Origin: Natranaeroarchaeum aerophilus
Lineage (GTDB): Archaea; Halobacteriota; Halobacteria; Halobacteriales; Natronoarchaeaceae
Assembly (NCBI RefSeq): GCF_023638055.1
Contig: NZ_JAKRVY010000001.1
Location: 124,001-188,000, forward strand
Reading direction: 5' to 3'
DNA: 64,000 nt
The notes beneath the pieces are model-generated. The model saw only the letters and a program-made list of their open reading frames with translations, searched no databases and had not been told where the DNA came from. Made by a program: the position numbers and the translations under genes. This document shows positions 24,707 through 33,283 of this stretch, in pieces. Position 1 is the first letter of the stretch; every line of letters starts with the position of its first letter.

Positions 24707-25450
24707 TCAGGGTCGGAGCCGTTCTGCCAGCCCCGGCTCCTCGTATGCGAGATCTAGTGAGCGGTCGAACAACCCCTCCGCCACCGCCACAATCGCCGGT
24801 GCAAACTCCGGATCCAGCGCCGTGACGGTCGGTGTGTCGGTCACTGCCGTCAGTTCGCTTTCCGGCACTGCGATGTCGATCGACCCGTCCGGCACTTCCC
24901 CGGTCCGGTTCGCGACTGCCAGATCATCGGTCGTTCCCACGTCGGTCAGGCGGGCCCGCGTCCGCTGGAGCGCGTCGACGCCGCGGGTCGTTCCCGGCGC
25001 GACCAGTCCGACTCGATCTGCCGCGGTGACCGCCGCCACCGCGGGATTCGTCGCTACTGGCGGCGTGTCCACGAGCACGTAATCAAACTCGGTCGCTAGC
25101 TGATCGAGCACGTTCTCGAACGTCGTCGCTGCACCGGCAGTCTTGGCGCGGGCGAGTGCTCCGAACGAGGCACGAGACGGAAGGCATTCCAGTCGTCCCT
25201 CGGTGTCGATCGGTAGCTCCTGCGTCGCTGCGAGGGGCTGTGGGTCCTCACCGGTTACGAGCGTCACGATGTCGTCGTCGATCCGGCCCGGGACGTAATC
25301 GGAGAGTCCCTGTGTGCCGAACGCGACATCGGTCAGCGCGACATTCGCGCCGTCCATCGCGAGTGCGGTGCCCACTTCCACCGTCATTCGTGTTGCCCCT
25401 GCACCGCCGGTGACGCCTCCGACTGCGGCCGTGGTAGGTGCCGTTTCCAT
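24707..25450 (-). CDS. ParA/MinD-like protein with degenerate P-loop
   Basis: The protein has 247 residues with overall ParA architecture: 'GGVTGGAGATRMTVEVGTAL' where Walker A should be, 'TDVAFGTQGL' at switch I and 'YVLVDTPPVATNPAVAA' at Walker B. The Walker A Lys-Thr/Ser pair is replaced (G-G-A-G-A-T-R), so ATP binding is likely weakened or Arg-dependent. It may act as a non-hydrolysing partner of the intact ParA at 22506-23162. A TATA-like ATATTTTTGC lies about 30 bases upstream of the start. Confidence 0.78.
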   Translation of the reverse strand: METAPTTAAVGGVTGGAGATRMTVEVGTALAMDGANVALTDVAFGTQGLSDYVPGRIDDDIVTLVTGEDPQPLAATQELPIDTEGRLECLPSRASFGALARAKTAGAATTFENVLDQLATEFDYVLVDTPPVATNPAVAAVTAADRVGLVAPGTTRGVDALQRTRARLTDVGTTDDLAVANRTGEVPDGSIDIAVPESELTAVTDTPTVTALDPEFAPAIVAVAEGLFDRSLDLAYEEPGLAERLRP

Positions 25451-25504
25451 GAAATATTGTTTATTTCTCTTCGAGCAAAAATATGTTCAAATATGTCTGG
25501 TGCC

Positions 25505-26299
25505 CTACTCGATAGCGACCGCACACCCCACGACTCCGCCGACGCCGAGGTGCTGGTGTCGCCAGCCGTCGCTGGCTTCGAGGAGGAGTGTTCCCTCTGC
25601 GGTCACGACGGAGGTTCGGTCCCCGTATGCGATATCGACCGGTGTCTCGTCGATCGGGAGTTCGACCGGTGCCCACCGGTCGCCGTCCGGGCTGGCCGTG
25701 TAGAGTGTACCGTCGATCACGGCGTGACGCTGCCCGCCGCCGTCGCTCGTGACGGCCGTCGCGTCGCCCTCGCGGAGCGCCATCCAGCCGTTGCCAAGTT
25801 GGTACAGTCCCTTTGCCGTAGCCGCGAGCGGTGTTCCCGTCGCGTCAATGTCTCGAACGTGATCGAGTCCGGCGGCGACGAGCCCCCCGTCGACGATGCG
25901 ATAGACGCCGTCCTCGGTTCCGACGAGCGCGCCGTCGATGGCCGTGACCGCGCCCTCCGCGGAGCAAATCTCCTCGACGCCGTCCGCGCTCACCCGTGCG
26001 ACACGCCCCTCCTCGGTGCCAGCGATCACGTCCTCACCGTCGAACCCGACCGCGCTCGCCGGGCCGACTCCGAGGTCGACCGGGCTCTCGCCCAGCAGCG
26101 TGACGTCCTCGTCGGTCGCTACGACGATCCGGCCCGGTGCGCCCGCGATATCTCGGACCGGCGTGCGGTACTCCAGCCCGAACTCGCCGACGCGCGGGCC
26201 CGAGAGCGAGGCGACGACGACTCCCAACTCCGTCCCGACGAACAATCGGGTCCGGCCTTCCTTGCCCCCGAAGATCCGTTTCTCCCTGATGTCGTCCAT
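25505..26299 (-). CDS. HVO_0234-like beta-propeller protein
   Basis: The protein has 264 residues if started at the Met of 'MDDIREKRIFGGKEGRTRLF' (26299); a further in-frame Met lies four codons upstream (26311). About six repeats of a 'GT-x-GV-x-RV/Y' blade pattern ('VGTELGVVVAS', 'AGTEEGRVARV', 'VGTEDGVYRIV') indicate a propeller. This family sits near tfb and parA-like genes in haloarchaea. Its role is unknown; a protein-interaction scaffold is likely. Confidence 0.78.
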   Translation of the reverse strand: MDDIREKRIFGGKEGRTRLFVGTELGVVVASLSGPRVGEFGLEYRTPVRDIAGAPGRIVVATDEDVTLLGESPVDLGVGPASAVGFDGEDVIAGTEEGRVARVSADGVEEICSAEGAVTAIDGALVGTEDGVYRIVDGGLVAAGLDHVRDIDATGTPLAATAKGLYQLGNGWMALREGDATAVTSDGGGQRHAVIDGTLYTASPDGDRWAPVELPIDETPVDIAYGDRTSVVTAEGTLLLEASDGWRHQHLGVGGVVGCAVAIE

Positions 26300-26345
26300 A
26301 CGAGAGGCCACGGCGCGGTGTCCCGAAAGGATTCCGACCCGACGT

Positions 26346-28403
26346 TCAAAACTCCGGATCCGACTCTACCGGCACGCCCTCGTCGCCGTCGAGATCGAAC
26401 TCCTGTCGAAGCTCCCGGATTCGGTCGCGGATATCGGCGGCGAGCTCGAATTCCAGGTTCTCGGCGGCCTCGTTCATCCGCCGTTCGAGCTCCTGGATCT
26501 GACGAGCGGCGTCGTCCTCGTCGCTTGGTCCCTCGCCGGAAACGCTGCTGGTGTCGGTCTTGCTGCCGGGCAAGTTCGTCTCGCCGATCTCCTTTTCGAT
26601 CGTTGTCGGCTCGAAGCCGTGTTCGGCGTTGTACTCTCTCTGAATCTCCCGACGGCGCTGGGTTTCGTCGATCGCTGCGGCCATTGAGTCGGTCACCTCG
26701 TCGGCGTAGAGCACGACCTCGCCCTCGACGTTTCGGGCGGCCCGACCCATCGTCTGGACGAGGGTGGTTTCGGATCGGAGAAAGCCTTCCTGATCTGCGT
26801 CGAGGATGGCGACCAGCGATACCTCGGGGATGTCAAGCCCCTCCCGGAGCAGGTTGATCCCGACGAGCACGTCGATCTCGCCGAGTCGAAGCGACCGGAT
26901 CAGTTCGTGGCGCTCCAGCGTGTCCGTTTCGTCGTGCATGTAGGCCACGTCGATGCCCGCCTCTTCGAGATACTCGGTAAGATCCTCGGCCATCCGCTTG
27001 GTGAGGGTCGTTACGAGCGTCCGGTCGCCTGCCTCGATCTGGGCGTCGATGCGCTCCATGAGGTCCTCGACCTGCCCGGTGGCGTCTTCTATCTCGACTT
27101 TTGGGTCGACCAGATGCGTCGGGCGAACGATCTGCTCGACGATCTGTCCCGAGTGCTCGCGCTCGTAGTCGCTCGGCGTCGCGCTGACGTACATGGTCCG
27201 GTCGGTCTTTTCCTCGAACTCCTCGAAGGTGAGCGGGCGGTTGTCAAAGGCCGTGGGCAGCCGAAAACCGTTCTCGACCAGCGACTCCTTGCGCGATTTG
27301 TCGCCCGCGAACTGCCCTTTGATCTGTGGGATCGTCTGGTGGGACTCGTCGATCACCGTCAGAAAGTCGTCGGGGAAGTAATCCATCAGCGTGTAGGGCG
27401 CTTCGCCGGACTCCCGATCTGCGAGGTAGACCGAGTAGTTCTCGATCCCCGAGCAGTAGCCCGCCTCGCGCATCATTTCGAGGTCGAAGGTAGTGCGCTC
27501 CTCGATGCGCTGGGCGGCGAGCATGTCGCCCGTACGCTCGAAGTAGGCGATCCGGTCTTCGAGGTCCGATTCGATCTGGGCGATGGCCTCTTCCATCGTG
27601 TCGTCGTCGACCGAGTAGTGCTCCGCTGGGTGAAAGAGAACCGCTGGCTCGTCACTTTCGACTGTCCCCTCCAGCGGATCGACCTTGATCATCCGATCGA
27701 TCTCGTCGCCCCACAGCTCGACACGGACGGCATAGCGGCCGTACATCGGGTAGATCTCGACGGTGTCGCCGCGCACCCGGAACGTGCCCTGCGTGAAATC
27801 GACGTCGTTGCGCTCGTAGTTCAGATCGACCAGCCGCTTGAGCAGTTCCTCGCGGCCGATCTGCTGGCCGACTTCGAGCCGCAGGGACATCCCCTCGTAG
27901 TTCGCCGGATCGCCGAGCCCGTAGATCGCCGAGACCGAGGCGACGACGATCACGTCGTCTCGCGTAAGCAGGGAGCGCGTCGCCGAGTGACGCAGTTTGT
28001 CGATCTCGTCGTTGATCGAGGCGTCCTTGTCAATGTACGTGTCGGTCTGCTCGACGTAGGCCTCGGGTTGATAGTAGTCGTAGTAGGAGACGAAGTACTC
28101 GACGGCGTTGTTCGGGAACAGATTCCTGAACTCCTCGTAGAGCTGTGCCGCCAGCGTCTTGTTGTGGGCGATCACCAGCGTCGGCGTCTGGATCTCCTCG
28201 ACGGCCCACGAGACGGTGTTGGTCTTTCCCGACCCCGTCACGCCGAGCAGGGTCTGTTCGTCCATCCCCGACCGGTACCCCTCGGCGAGTTGCTGGATCG
28301 CCTCGGGCTGGTCGCCCGCGGGATCGAACGGCGCGTCCACCGCGAAGGGGCGCTCCCCCTCCGGCCGGTCGGGCGAGAGCGGCCCGGAGTTCGTCTCACT
28401 CAT
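26346..28403 (-). CDS. uvrB: Excinuclease ABC subunit UvrB
   Basis: The protein has 685 residues from the ATG at 28403; 31 upstream codons are non-homologous. Nucleotide excision repair damage verification is supported by Walker A 'GVTGSGKT', the beta-hairpin '[20 protein letters not shown]', '[11 protein letters not shown]', the helicase motifs '[15 protein letters not shown]' and '[16 protein letters not shown]', and a C-terminal UVR motif ('[18 protein letters not shown]') for UvrA/UvrC contact. UvrA and UvrC are not in the window. Confidence 0.97.
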   Translation of the reverse strand: MSETNSGPLSPDRPEGERPFAVDAPFDPAGDQPEAIQQLAEGYRSGMDEQTLLGVTGSGKTNTVSWAVEEIQTPTLVIAHNKTLAAQLYEEFRNLFPNNAVEYFVSYYDYYQPEAYVEQTDTYIDKDASINDEIDKLRHSATRSLLTRDDVIVVASVSAIYGLGDPANYEGMSLRLEVGQQIGREELLKRLVDLNYERNDVDFTQGTFRVRGDTVEIYPMYGRYAVRVELWGDEIDRMIKVDPLEGTVESDEPAVLFHPAEHYSVDDDTMEEAIAQIESDLEDRIAYFERTGDMLAAQRIEERTTFDLEMMREAGYCSGIENYSVYLADRESGEAPYTLMDYFPDDFLTVIDESHQTIPQIKGQFAGDKSRKESLVENGFRLPTAFDNRPLTFEEFEEKTDRTMYVSATPSDYEREHSGQIVEQIVRPTHLVDPKVEIEDATGQVEDLMERIDAQIEAGDRTLVTTLTKRMAEDLTEYLEEAGIDVAYMHDETDTLERHELIRSLRLGEIDVLVGINLLREGLDIPEVSLVAILDADQEGFLRSETTLVQTMGRAARNVEGEVVLYADEVTDSMAAAIDETQRRREIQREYNAEHGFEPTTIEKEIGETNLPGSKTDTSSVSGEGPSDEDDAARQIQELERRMNEAAENLEFELAADIRDRIRELRQEFDLDGDEGVPVESDPEF

Positions 28404-28501
28404 TGCCGGAAACAGGTGCGCGAGGCACTTGAGACGCTCGGCTGTCGAGGCTTTGTACGGTCGCCGGCACACTTTTTCGTACAGACACCCATACACTACA
28501 C

Positions 28502-28729
28502 ATGAGCAAGAACATCTCCATCTCGGACGACGTGTACCGAGAACTCAAGCGGGAGAAAGGTGATCGGAGTTTCAGCGAAGTGATCAGAGACTCCATCGAG
28601 GGTGGCACCCGACTTGCGGACGTGACGGGAGCCGGTGTGCTTGATCCGGACGCTCATGAGGACGTCAAAGCCGACATTGAACGGATGAGCAACGGGACTC
28701 TCGATCGGGTCGACGATGAAACTCTGTGA
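28502..28729 (+). CDS. vapB: VapB-type antitoxin
   Basis: The 75-residue protein has an N-terminal ribbon-helix-helix-like segment ('[22 protein letters not shown]') typical of archaeal antitoxins, and a C-terminal acidic helix that would wrap the toxin. It overlaps the toxin gene by 14 bp. It is transcribed from the short region divergent from uvrB. Confidence 0.88.
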   Translation: MSKNISISDDVYRELKREKGDRSFSEVIRDSIEGGTRLADVTGAGVLDPDAHEDVKADIERMSNGTLDRVDDETL

Positions 28730-29126
28730 TACGTCCGTTCTCGTCGATATCGACCGGGGCGATGTCGCCGACCGTGTCGAACGGCTCGACGACGAAGGTC
28801 GGCATGCGATCAGCAGCGTTACCGTCACCGAACTGCGCCTTGAACTCAACAACCGGTACGGTGACGACGAGCCGCCGTCCGACGTCGTTACTGGCCTCGA
28901 ACGGTTGATCGCACGATTCGAGATTATCGACGTGAGCCGTCCGATCTCGGTCGCTGCCGCGGATATCGTTTCCGAACTCGAACGCAAGGGACAACCGCTC
29001 CACGATCTCCATGACGTCTACATCGCTGCCACGGCACAGACACAGCAACTGTCCGTTCTCACCTCGAACGTCGACCATTTCGAGCGGATCGATAGTATCG
29101 ACGTCGTTGATTGGCGGCGGTTCTAG
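28716..29126 (+). CDS. vapC: VapC PIN-domain toxin (RNase)
   Basis: The 136-residue protein has the PIN acidic site: Asp in '[11 protein letters not shown]', Glu in 'SVTVTELRLEL', Asp in 'HDLHDVYIAATA' and Asp in 'LTSNVDHF'. VapC toxins cleave tRNA or rRNA in a Mg-dependent way and are neutralised by VapB, encoded just before it. It is complete, with no frameshift. Confidence 0.9.
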   Translation: MKLCDTSVLVDIDRGDVADRVERLDDEGRHAISSVTVTELRLELNNRYGDDEPPSDVVTGLERLIARFEIIDVSRPISVAAADIVSELERKGQPLHDLHDVYIAATAQTQQLSVLTSNVDHFERIDSIDVVDWRRF

Positions 29127-29139
29127 CGTTTGTCTCTGA

Positions 29140-29334
29140 TCAACGCCCGTAGTACAGATACGAGAACAGCACGAACGCCAGTACAGCGCCGACAATCCCG
29201 CCGACGAACGCGAAGGGGAGTTCGAGCGCCCAGAGGGCCCCCCAGCCGGCTCCACCACCAGCGAGCACAATAACGGCGATCAACAGCCCCACTTTCCATC
29301 CTTCCCCCGACTCGCCGCTCTGTGTTCCTGCCAT
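29140..29334 (-). CDS. 64-residue two-helix membrane protein
   Basis: Two hydrophobic helices (about 15-36 and 40-60) are linked by a short loop, with the motif W-K-x-G-L at 13-17 and V-G-G-I-x-G-A at 44-50. The start at 29334 was chosen because it gives the same length as the paralogue at 61797-61991, which aligns without gaps (23 identities of 64). A much longer open frame upstream overlaps other genes and is not used. The function is unknown. Confidence 0.72.
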   Translation of the reverse strand: MAGTQSGESGEGWKVGLLIAVIVLAGGGAGWGALWALELPFAFVGGIVGAVLAFVLFSYLYYGR

Positions 29335-29412
29335 GTGTCTACTATCATAGCCGAGATGTAAGGATTCTTTCCTTCGCCAGCGTTTTGGCGGCCGAATTCC
29401 TTCTCTCGGACG

Positions 29413-29790
29413 ATGGATCTCTCGCTGTCCGACGTCTCCGAAAGCCAGGCCGCGATGGGTCTCGGCGCGCTCCTTGTTCTTGCCGGATCGGCGCTGCCGT
29501 GGTGGGTGACGCCGGTCGAGTCGAGCACCGGGCTGGCAGGCGATGGCGTCTTTACCATGCTCTTTGGCGCAGTCGTGCTTGGCATCCTCGTCTTTCAGGA
29601 GGCCAACGAGCGCACCGGCATCGTCGTCGCTGGCTTCGGCGCGCTGACTGCGGTCGTCGCCGGGTGGTTCTGGTACGGGACGGCGACGGATCCGACTCTG
29701 GCGGCCGGAACTGGCGTCTACCTGACGTTGCTCGGTGCGGCCACGCTGCTCGCTGGCGGATGGATGAGCCACCGCGAGACGCAGGGCTGA
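29413..29790 (+). CDS. Four-helix membrane protein
   Basis: The 125-residue protein has four hydrophobic helices (about 14-34, 47-65, 70-88 and 96-115) with short loops and an acidic N-terminus. There is no enzyme motif. It is divergent from the 64-residue membrane protein and followed by the coiled-coil gene at 29841. Conserved small haloarchaeal membrane protein of unknown role. Confidence 0.7.
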   Translation: MDLSLSDVSESQAAMGLGALLVLAGSALPWWVTPVESSTGLAGDGVFTMLFGAVVLGILVFQEANERTGIVVAGFGALTAVVAGWFWYGTATDPTLAAGTGVYLTLLGAATLLAGGWMSHRETQG

Positions 29791-29840
29791 CGCACACTGT
29801 CGGGAGAACGATTTTGTTCCTCCTCGGCGAACGCTCGTGT

Positions 29841-30104
29841 ATGTCAGACGAACTCGCAGACGCGAGCGACGTGCTCCGGGAAGCGAGCGAGCTCGCCGAC
29901 CAGCACCGTGAACGACTGTACGAGCGCTCGAACGCGCTTGCCGAACTGGCCGCCGGTGACGCACAGGTCGATCACGGGCGGCTGGCCCGCGAGACGAACA
30001 AACTCCACGAGATCGAGGGCGACCTCGCCGACGAGTCTGCGGAACTCGTCGGACAGGCGCGTGAGCTGATCGCGACGTATCGGGAGGACCTGGAGGGCGT
30101 CTAG
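29841..30104 (+). CDS. Small helical (coiled-coil) protein
   Basis: The 87-residue protein is almost entirely helical with heptad-like Ala/Leu spacing ('LREASELADQHRERLYERSN...'). The ATG at 29841 starts it. The end overlaps the convergent membrane gene (30101) by 4 bp. It resembles small haloarchaeal DUF-type helical proteins. The function is unknown. Confidence 0.65.
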   Translation: MSDELADASDVLREASELADQHRERLYERSNALAELAAGDAQVDHGRLARETNKLHEIEGDLADESAELVGQARELIATYREDLEGV

Positions 30105-30742
30105 CTCGGCATGCGATCCGCCAGCCGCTCGTAGGTTTCGGTCGGCATCGCGACGCCGGGCGGTCCCGACGCGTTTTCGGCGAACTCCAGACGCAGGTAG
30201 GTTATCGACCCAAGCGGGATCGGCTGGACCGACTCGACCGCGGTCAGATCGATTTCCCGACCTTCGAAGGTGATCTGTTCGGCATCGGGATCGTACTGTC
30301 CCTCGCCCTCCAGCAGCGCACGGGCGGGGAAGACGACCACTGCGAGAACGAGCACGACCCCCGCCACCGCACCGTTGATCGTGAGTATCGTCGCGCCGAG
30401 GAAGTACGCGAGCAGGAGTTGCGCAGCGACGATGTCGGCGACGAGCAGGCCGTCCTTGCGCCCCCAGTCGCGGCCCGACCGGTCGCTCGCGCTGGCACCG
30501 AGACGGCTCCGATTGACGATCGGCAGGAGGACGTGCAGGGCGAGCGCGACGCTCACCAGGGCGACGGCACCGTAGAGGGCTGCGGACAGCAGGTTGGCAA
30601 AGGGCGTCGCCACGAACGGGTAGACGAGCACGACGGCGAGCAAGGAGCCGCCGATGTAGGCGACAACGCCTGCGGTGAACCACCGCAACAGCGGGGTTTC
30701 CGTTAGTACGGACCACTCCACCGGCGCTTCGTCTGTCGGCAT
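30101..30742 (-). CDS. Membrane protein with C-terminal PH-like domain
   Basis: The 213-residue protein has four membrane helices in the first 150 residues. A soluble C-terminal domain ('QITFEGREIDLTAVESVQPIPLGSITYLRLEF') reads as a bacterial PH-like beta sandwich. Such proteins are often envelope-associated, but no specific role is known. Convergent with 29841-30104. Confidence 0.65.
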   Translation of the reverse strand: MPTDEAPVEWSVLTETPLLRWFTAGVVAYIGGSLLAVVLVYPFVATPFANLLSAALYGAVALVSVALALHVLLPIVNRSRLGASASDRSGRDWGRKDGLLVADIVAAQLLLAYFLGATILTINGAVAGVVLVLAVVVFPARALLEGEGQYDPDAEQITFEGREIDLTAVESVQPIPLGSITYLRLEFAENASGPPGVAMPTETYERLADRMPS

Positions 30743-30809
30743 CGACTGACCGTTGCCGACGCGCTGCCGAAAAGCTGACTATCCACGTCAGGGGCTCCCT
30801 CGCCTTCGA

Positions 30810-31436
30810 TCAGCAGACCGGTTTCGGGTTCACACCCATCGCTTCGAGCCGGTCAGTGTACTCGTCGTAGGCTGCCTGGATCGCCGCGCTGGCGGCGTCT
30901 TCCGCGGCCTGCCAGTCACCGTCGTCCGCACAGACCTCGTCGAGCAGGTCCAGTAGGCGCTCCTCGCGCTCGTCCAGCACGTCGCCGTAGCCGCGGAACG
31001 TCGACGCCGTGGTGGGATCGGCCTCGCCGACGAAGAAGCCGGTGCGCTGTTCGGTGAGCTTTCCGGCGACGAGCGTTGCGCCGACGAGCCCGCCCAGCCG
31101 CTCGACCGTCGCTTCGGCCTCTCGAAGCTCCTGCTGTGCTGGCGGGACCGCCCCCGGTTCGTGGCCACCAAGTTTGTCGAGCAGGTCCTCGTAGTGGCTA
31201 GCCTCCTCGCTTGCGATCTCGTCGTACGCCGCTGTGGCTGCCCCGTCGCTCTCCTGTGGGACCCAGCTGGCGACTGTCTCGCTGGCCGCGTGGAGCCGGT
31301 TGGCCGCGCTGGTCAGGACTGCCGTTTCGGTCATCTCGCCCTCGGTGTTGGCATACAGGGCTTTCGAGGAGCCGAGCCGCGAGAGCGCCGTCTCGTTCGC
31401 GTCGCGGACGCGCTCGTCGAAGTCGTCGTCGGTCAT
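30810..31436 (-). CDS. Rubrerythrin/ferritin-like family protein
   Basis: The protein has 208 residues from the ATG at 31436; the upstream 33-codon extension covers the promoter. The four-helix bundle pattern includes E-x-x-H-like 'EIASEEASHYEDLL', and Glu residues recur near 'NETALSRLGSSKALY' and 'EREERLLDLLDEV'. The rubredoxin tail is absent. Relatives handle peroxide or iron. A large palindrome about 75-105 bp upstream (31510-31543) may control it. Confidence 0.72.
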   Translation of the reverse strand: MTDDDFDERVRDANETALSRLGSSKALYANTEGEMTETAVLTSAANRLHAASETVASWVPQESDGAATAAYDEIASEEASHYEDLLDKLGGHEPGAVPPAQQELREAEATVERLGGLVGATLVAGKLTEQRTGFFVGEADPTTASTFRGYGDVLDEREERLLDLLDEVCADDGDWQAAEDAASAAIQAAYDEYTDRLEAMGVNPKPVC

Positions 31437-31509
31437 GCTCGTTCGTACGGCGTTCGGTCGCTTGTAACCACCGACTGCGTCGTCGTGCGGCGACAGCCTG
31501 CCGTCTCCG

Positions 31510-31543
31510 GTGTTACATTGTAACTTTGTATACAATGTTACAC
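31510..31543. promoter_or_regulatory. Compound palindrome upstream of the rubrerythrin-like gene
   Basis: GTGTTACATTGTA (31510-31522) pairs with TACAATGTTACAC (31531-31543) with one mismatch. Inside lie two further palindromes: GTTACA-T-TGTAAC (31512-31524) and TTGTATACAA (31526-31535). It may be an operator for the gene ending at 30810, or a terminator hairpin for the VanZ gene that ends at 31564; the site lies between them. Confidence 0.65.
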
Positions 31544-31563
31544 AGCATGGATCCGATCACACC

Positions 31564-31977
31564 TCAGTCGGCCCCCTCGATTGCCTCCGCACCGACGAAC
31601 TCGACCTCCGACTCAAACCGATACCAGCCACAGGCGAGCGCGGCCCCCACGGCGTTGGCGACCATGTCAAGGACGTCGTAGCGCCGGTAGGGGACAGAGG
31701 CCTGTGCAACCTCGATGCCGACCCCGTACAGCGTCGCGACGCCGAAGACGAGCAACGCTTTCGTCCGCACAGAGAGGTTGGCTCCGACCAGCGCGTAGGC
31801 CAGCAGGAGTCCAAAGCCCAGATACGTCGCGGCATGCCAGAGCTTGTCGAAGCCGATCGCGCCCGTGTCCGGCGTCTCTGGCGGCACGACGAGCAGGGAG
31901 GCGGCCGCGATCGCTGCGGCCGCGACGGCGACGGCGCTCCAGCGAAGCCAGCGCGGGACGAGCGGGAGTCGAGGCAT
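31564..31977 (-). CDS. VanZ-like family membrane protein
   Basis: The 137-residue protein has four membrane helices. VanZ-like signatures are 'IGFDKLWHAATYLGFGLLLAY' (D-K-x-x-H), 'ALLVFGVATLYGVGIEVAQ' (E-x-x-Q) and 'VPYRRYDVLDMVANAVGAAL' (D-x-x-x-N-x-x-G). The family is linked to glycopeptide or envelope stress in bacteria. Its archaeal role is unknown. Confidence 0.88.
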   Translation of the reverse strand: MPRLPLVPRWLRWSAVAVAAAAIAAASLLVVPPETPDTGAIGFDKLWHAATYLGFGLLLAYALVGANLSVRTKALLVFGVATLYGVGIEVAQASVPYRRYDVLDMVANAVGAALACGWYRFESEVEFVGAEAIEGAD

Positions 31978-32025
31978 CGGCTGTTCGGTAGTGCTATCGG
32001 AATAAAAACGTGCAGATGTGTTTCA

Positions 32026-32130
32026 CGGCTCGCAACCGCGCTCGCCGTTCCGCTTCGAGATTCTCGCTCCCGTGGGTCGCTCCGAATCTCGCTACTCGCC
32101 CTGTTCCGCGGCTCGCAACCGCGCTCGCCG
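32026..32130. repeat. Direct repeat pair of a 22-bp GC-rich unit
   Basis: CGGCTCGCAACCGCGCTCGCCG occurs at 32026-32047 and again at 32109-32130, separated by related but less exact sequence ('CGCTTCGAGATTCTCGCTCCCGTGGG'-like). Such GC-rich repeats between convergent haloarchaeal genes are common and may be degenerate intergenic repeats. They do not look like a CRISPR because the copies are only two and the spacer is not unique in type. Confidence 0.8.
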
Positions 32131-32161
32131 CTTCACTACGAGGTCGACTCCCTCGCTACGC

Positions 32162-33031
32162 TTAGTCGTCGCCCTCGCCCTTCTCGATCGGCGCACCAAC
32201 CAGATTACCCCACTCGGTCCAGGAGCCGTCGTAGTTGATGGTGTCCTCGTAACCGAGCAATTCGTGGAGCGCGAACCACGCAACGGAGGAGCGCTCGCCG
32301 ATCCGGCAGTACGCGACCGTCGTCGAGTCGCCCTCGATGTCGTAGTCGGCGTACAGCTCCTGCAGCTCGTCGAAGTCCTTGAACGTCCCGTCGTCGTTGG
32401 TGACGGCCGCCCAGGAGATGTTCTCCGCGCCGGGGATGTGGCCGCCGCGCTGGGCGGTCTCTTGCAGTCCCGGAGGTGCGAGGATCTCGCCGGAGTACTC
32501 CTCGGGCGAGCGGACGTCCACGAGCGGGAGGCCGCGGTCGATCGCGTTCTCGACGTCCTCGCGATACGCGCGGATACTCTCGCGCGGGCCGGACGCGTTG
32601 TACTCGACGGCCGAGAACTCGGGGACCTCGTCGGTCGTGGGATAGTCGTTCTCGATCCAGTACTCGCGGCCACCGTCGAGGAGGCGCACGTCGTCGTGGC
32701 CGTAGTACTTGAACTGCCAGTAGGTGTAGGCGGCAAACCAGTTGGCGTTGTCGCCGTAGAGGACGACCGTCGAGTCCTCGGTGATGCCGTGGCTGCCCAG
32801 CAGATCCTCGAAGTCCTCCTTGGTCAGGATGTCACGGGTCGTCTGATCCTGGAGCTGGCTCTCCCAGTTGAACCCGATCGCGCCGGGCGCGTGGGACTCC
32901 TCGTAGGCTTCGGTGTCGACGTCGACTTCCACCAGTCGGTGGGCGGGGTCGTCGCTCTCGAACTCGTCGAGGTTGTCCTCGACCCAGTCGGCCGAGACCA
33001 GTACATCGTTTGCGTACTCAGTGTCCGTCAT
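32162..33031 (-). CDS. tssA: Thiosulfate sulfurtransferase (tandem rhodanese)
   Basis: The 289-residue protein has two rhodanese domains. The first is inactive (no Cys in 'LYGDNANWFAAY'). The second has the active loop 'VAYCRIGERSSVAW' with catalytic Cys, followed by 'GSWTEWGNLVGAPIEKG'. It transfers sulfane sulfur from thiosulfate to cyanide or other thiols. It is divergent from the second rhodanese gene at 33284. Confidence 0.92.
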   Translation of the reverse strand: MTDTEYANDVLVSADWVEDNLDEFESDDPAHRLVEVDVDTEAYEESHAPGAIGFNWESQLQDQTTRDILTKEDFEDLLGSHGITEDSTVVLYGDNANWFAAYTYWQFKYYGHDDVRLLDGGREYWIENDYPTTDEVPEFSAVEYNASGPRESIRAYREDVENAIDRGLPLVDVRSPEEYSGEILAPPGLQETAQRGGHIPGAENISWAAVTNDDGTFKDFDELQELYADYDIEGDSTTVAYCRIGERSSVAWFALHELLGYEDTINYDGSWTEWGNLVGAPIEKGEGDD

Positions 33032-33283
33032 ACACCAATTCGTACGATAGCCAGGGTTAAAGGCGCTCTACCCCCGGCAGCAACCGCCCCTCGTGGCGCG
33101 TCCGGGCAACCATTGCCGTCACCTCGGAGCGCATTTGCTCATGTACGACGGCCCGGACCCGACACCCACCATACGATGGGTATCGATGACCCCAACACCG
33201 GTAGTACTGTCCGGTGGCGACGAGTAACGGTCACGGCTGGCAGTTTCCACGAGTTAATACCGTCCGCCGCCGTACCGGTGTCC

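Noticed and set aside
26907-28505. 532-codon open frame on the plus strand
   Set aside because: It lies wholly antisense to uvrB, whose motifs are unmistakable; long antisense frames are common in GC-rich genomes.
32026-32130. Possible CRISPR
   Set aside because: Only two copies of the 22-bp unit with an irregular gap; no array.
32018-33283. Upstream extension of the second rhodanese gene to 679 codons
   Set aside because: The extension is antisense to tssA and has no domain content; the real protein begins at 33284.
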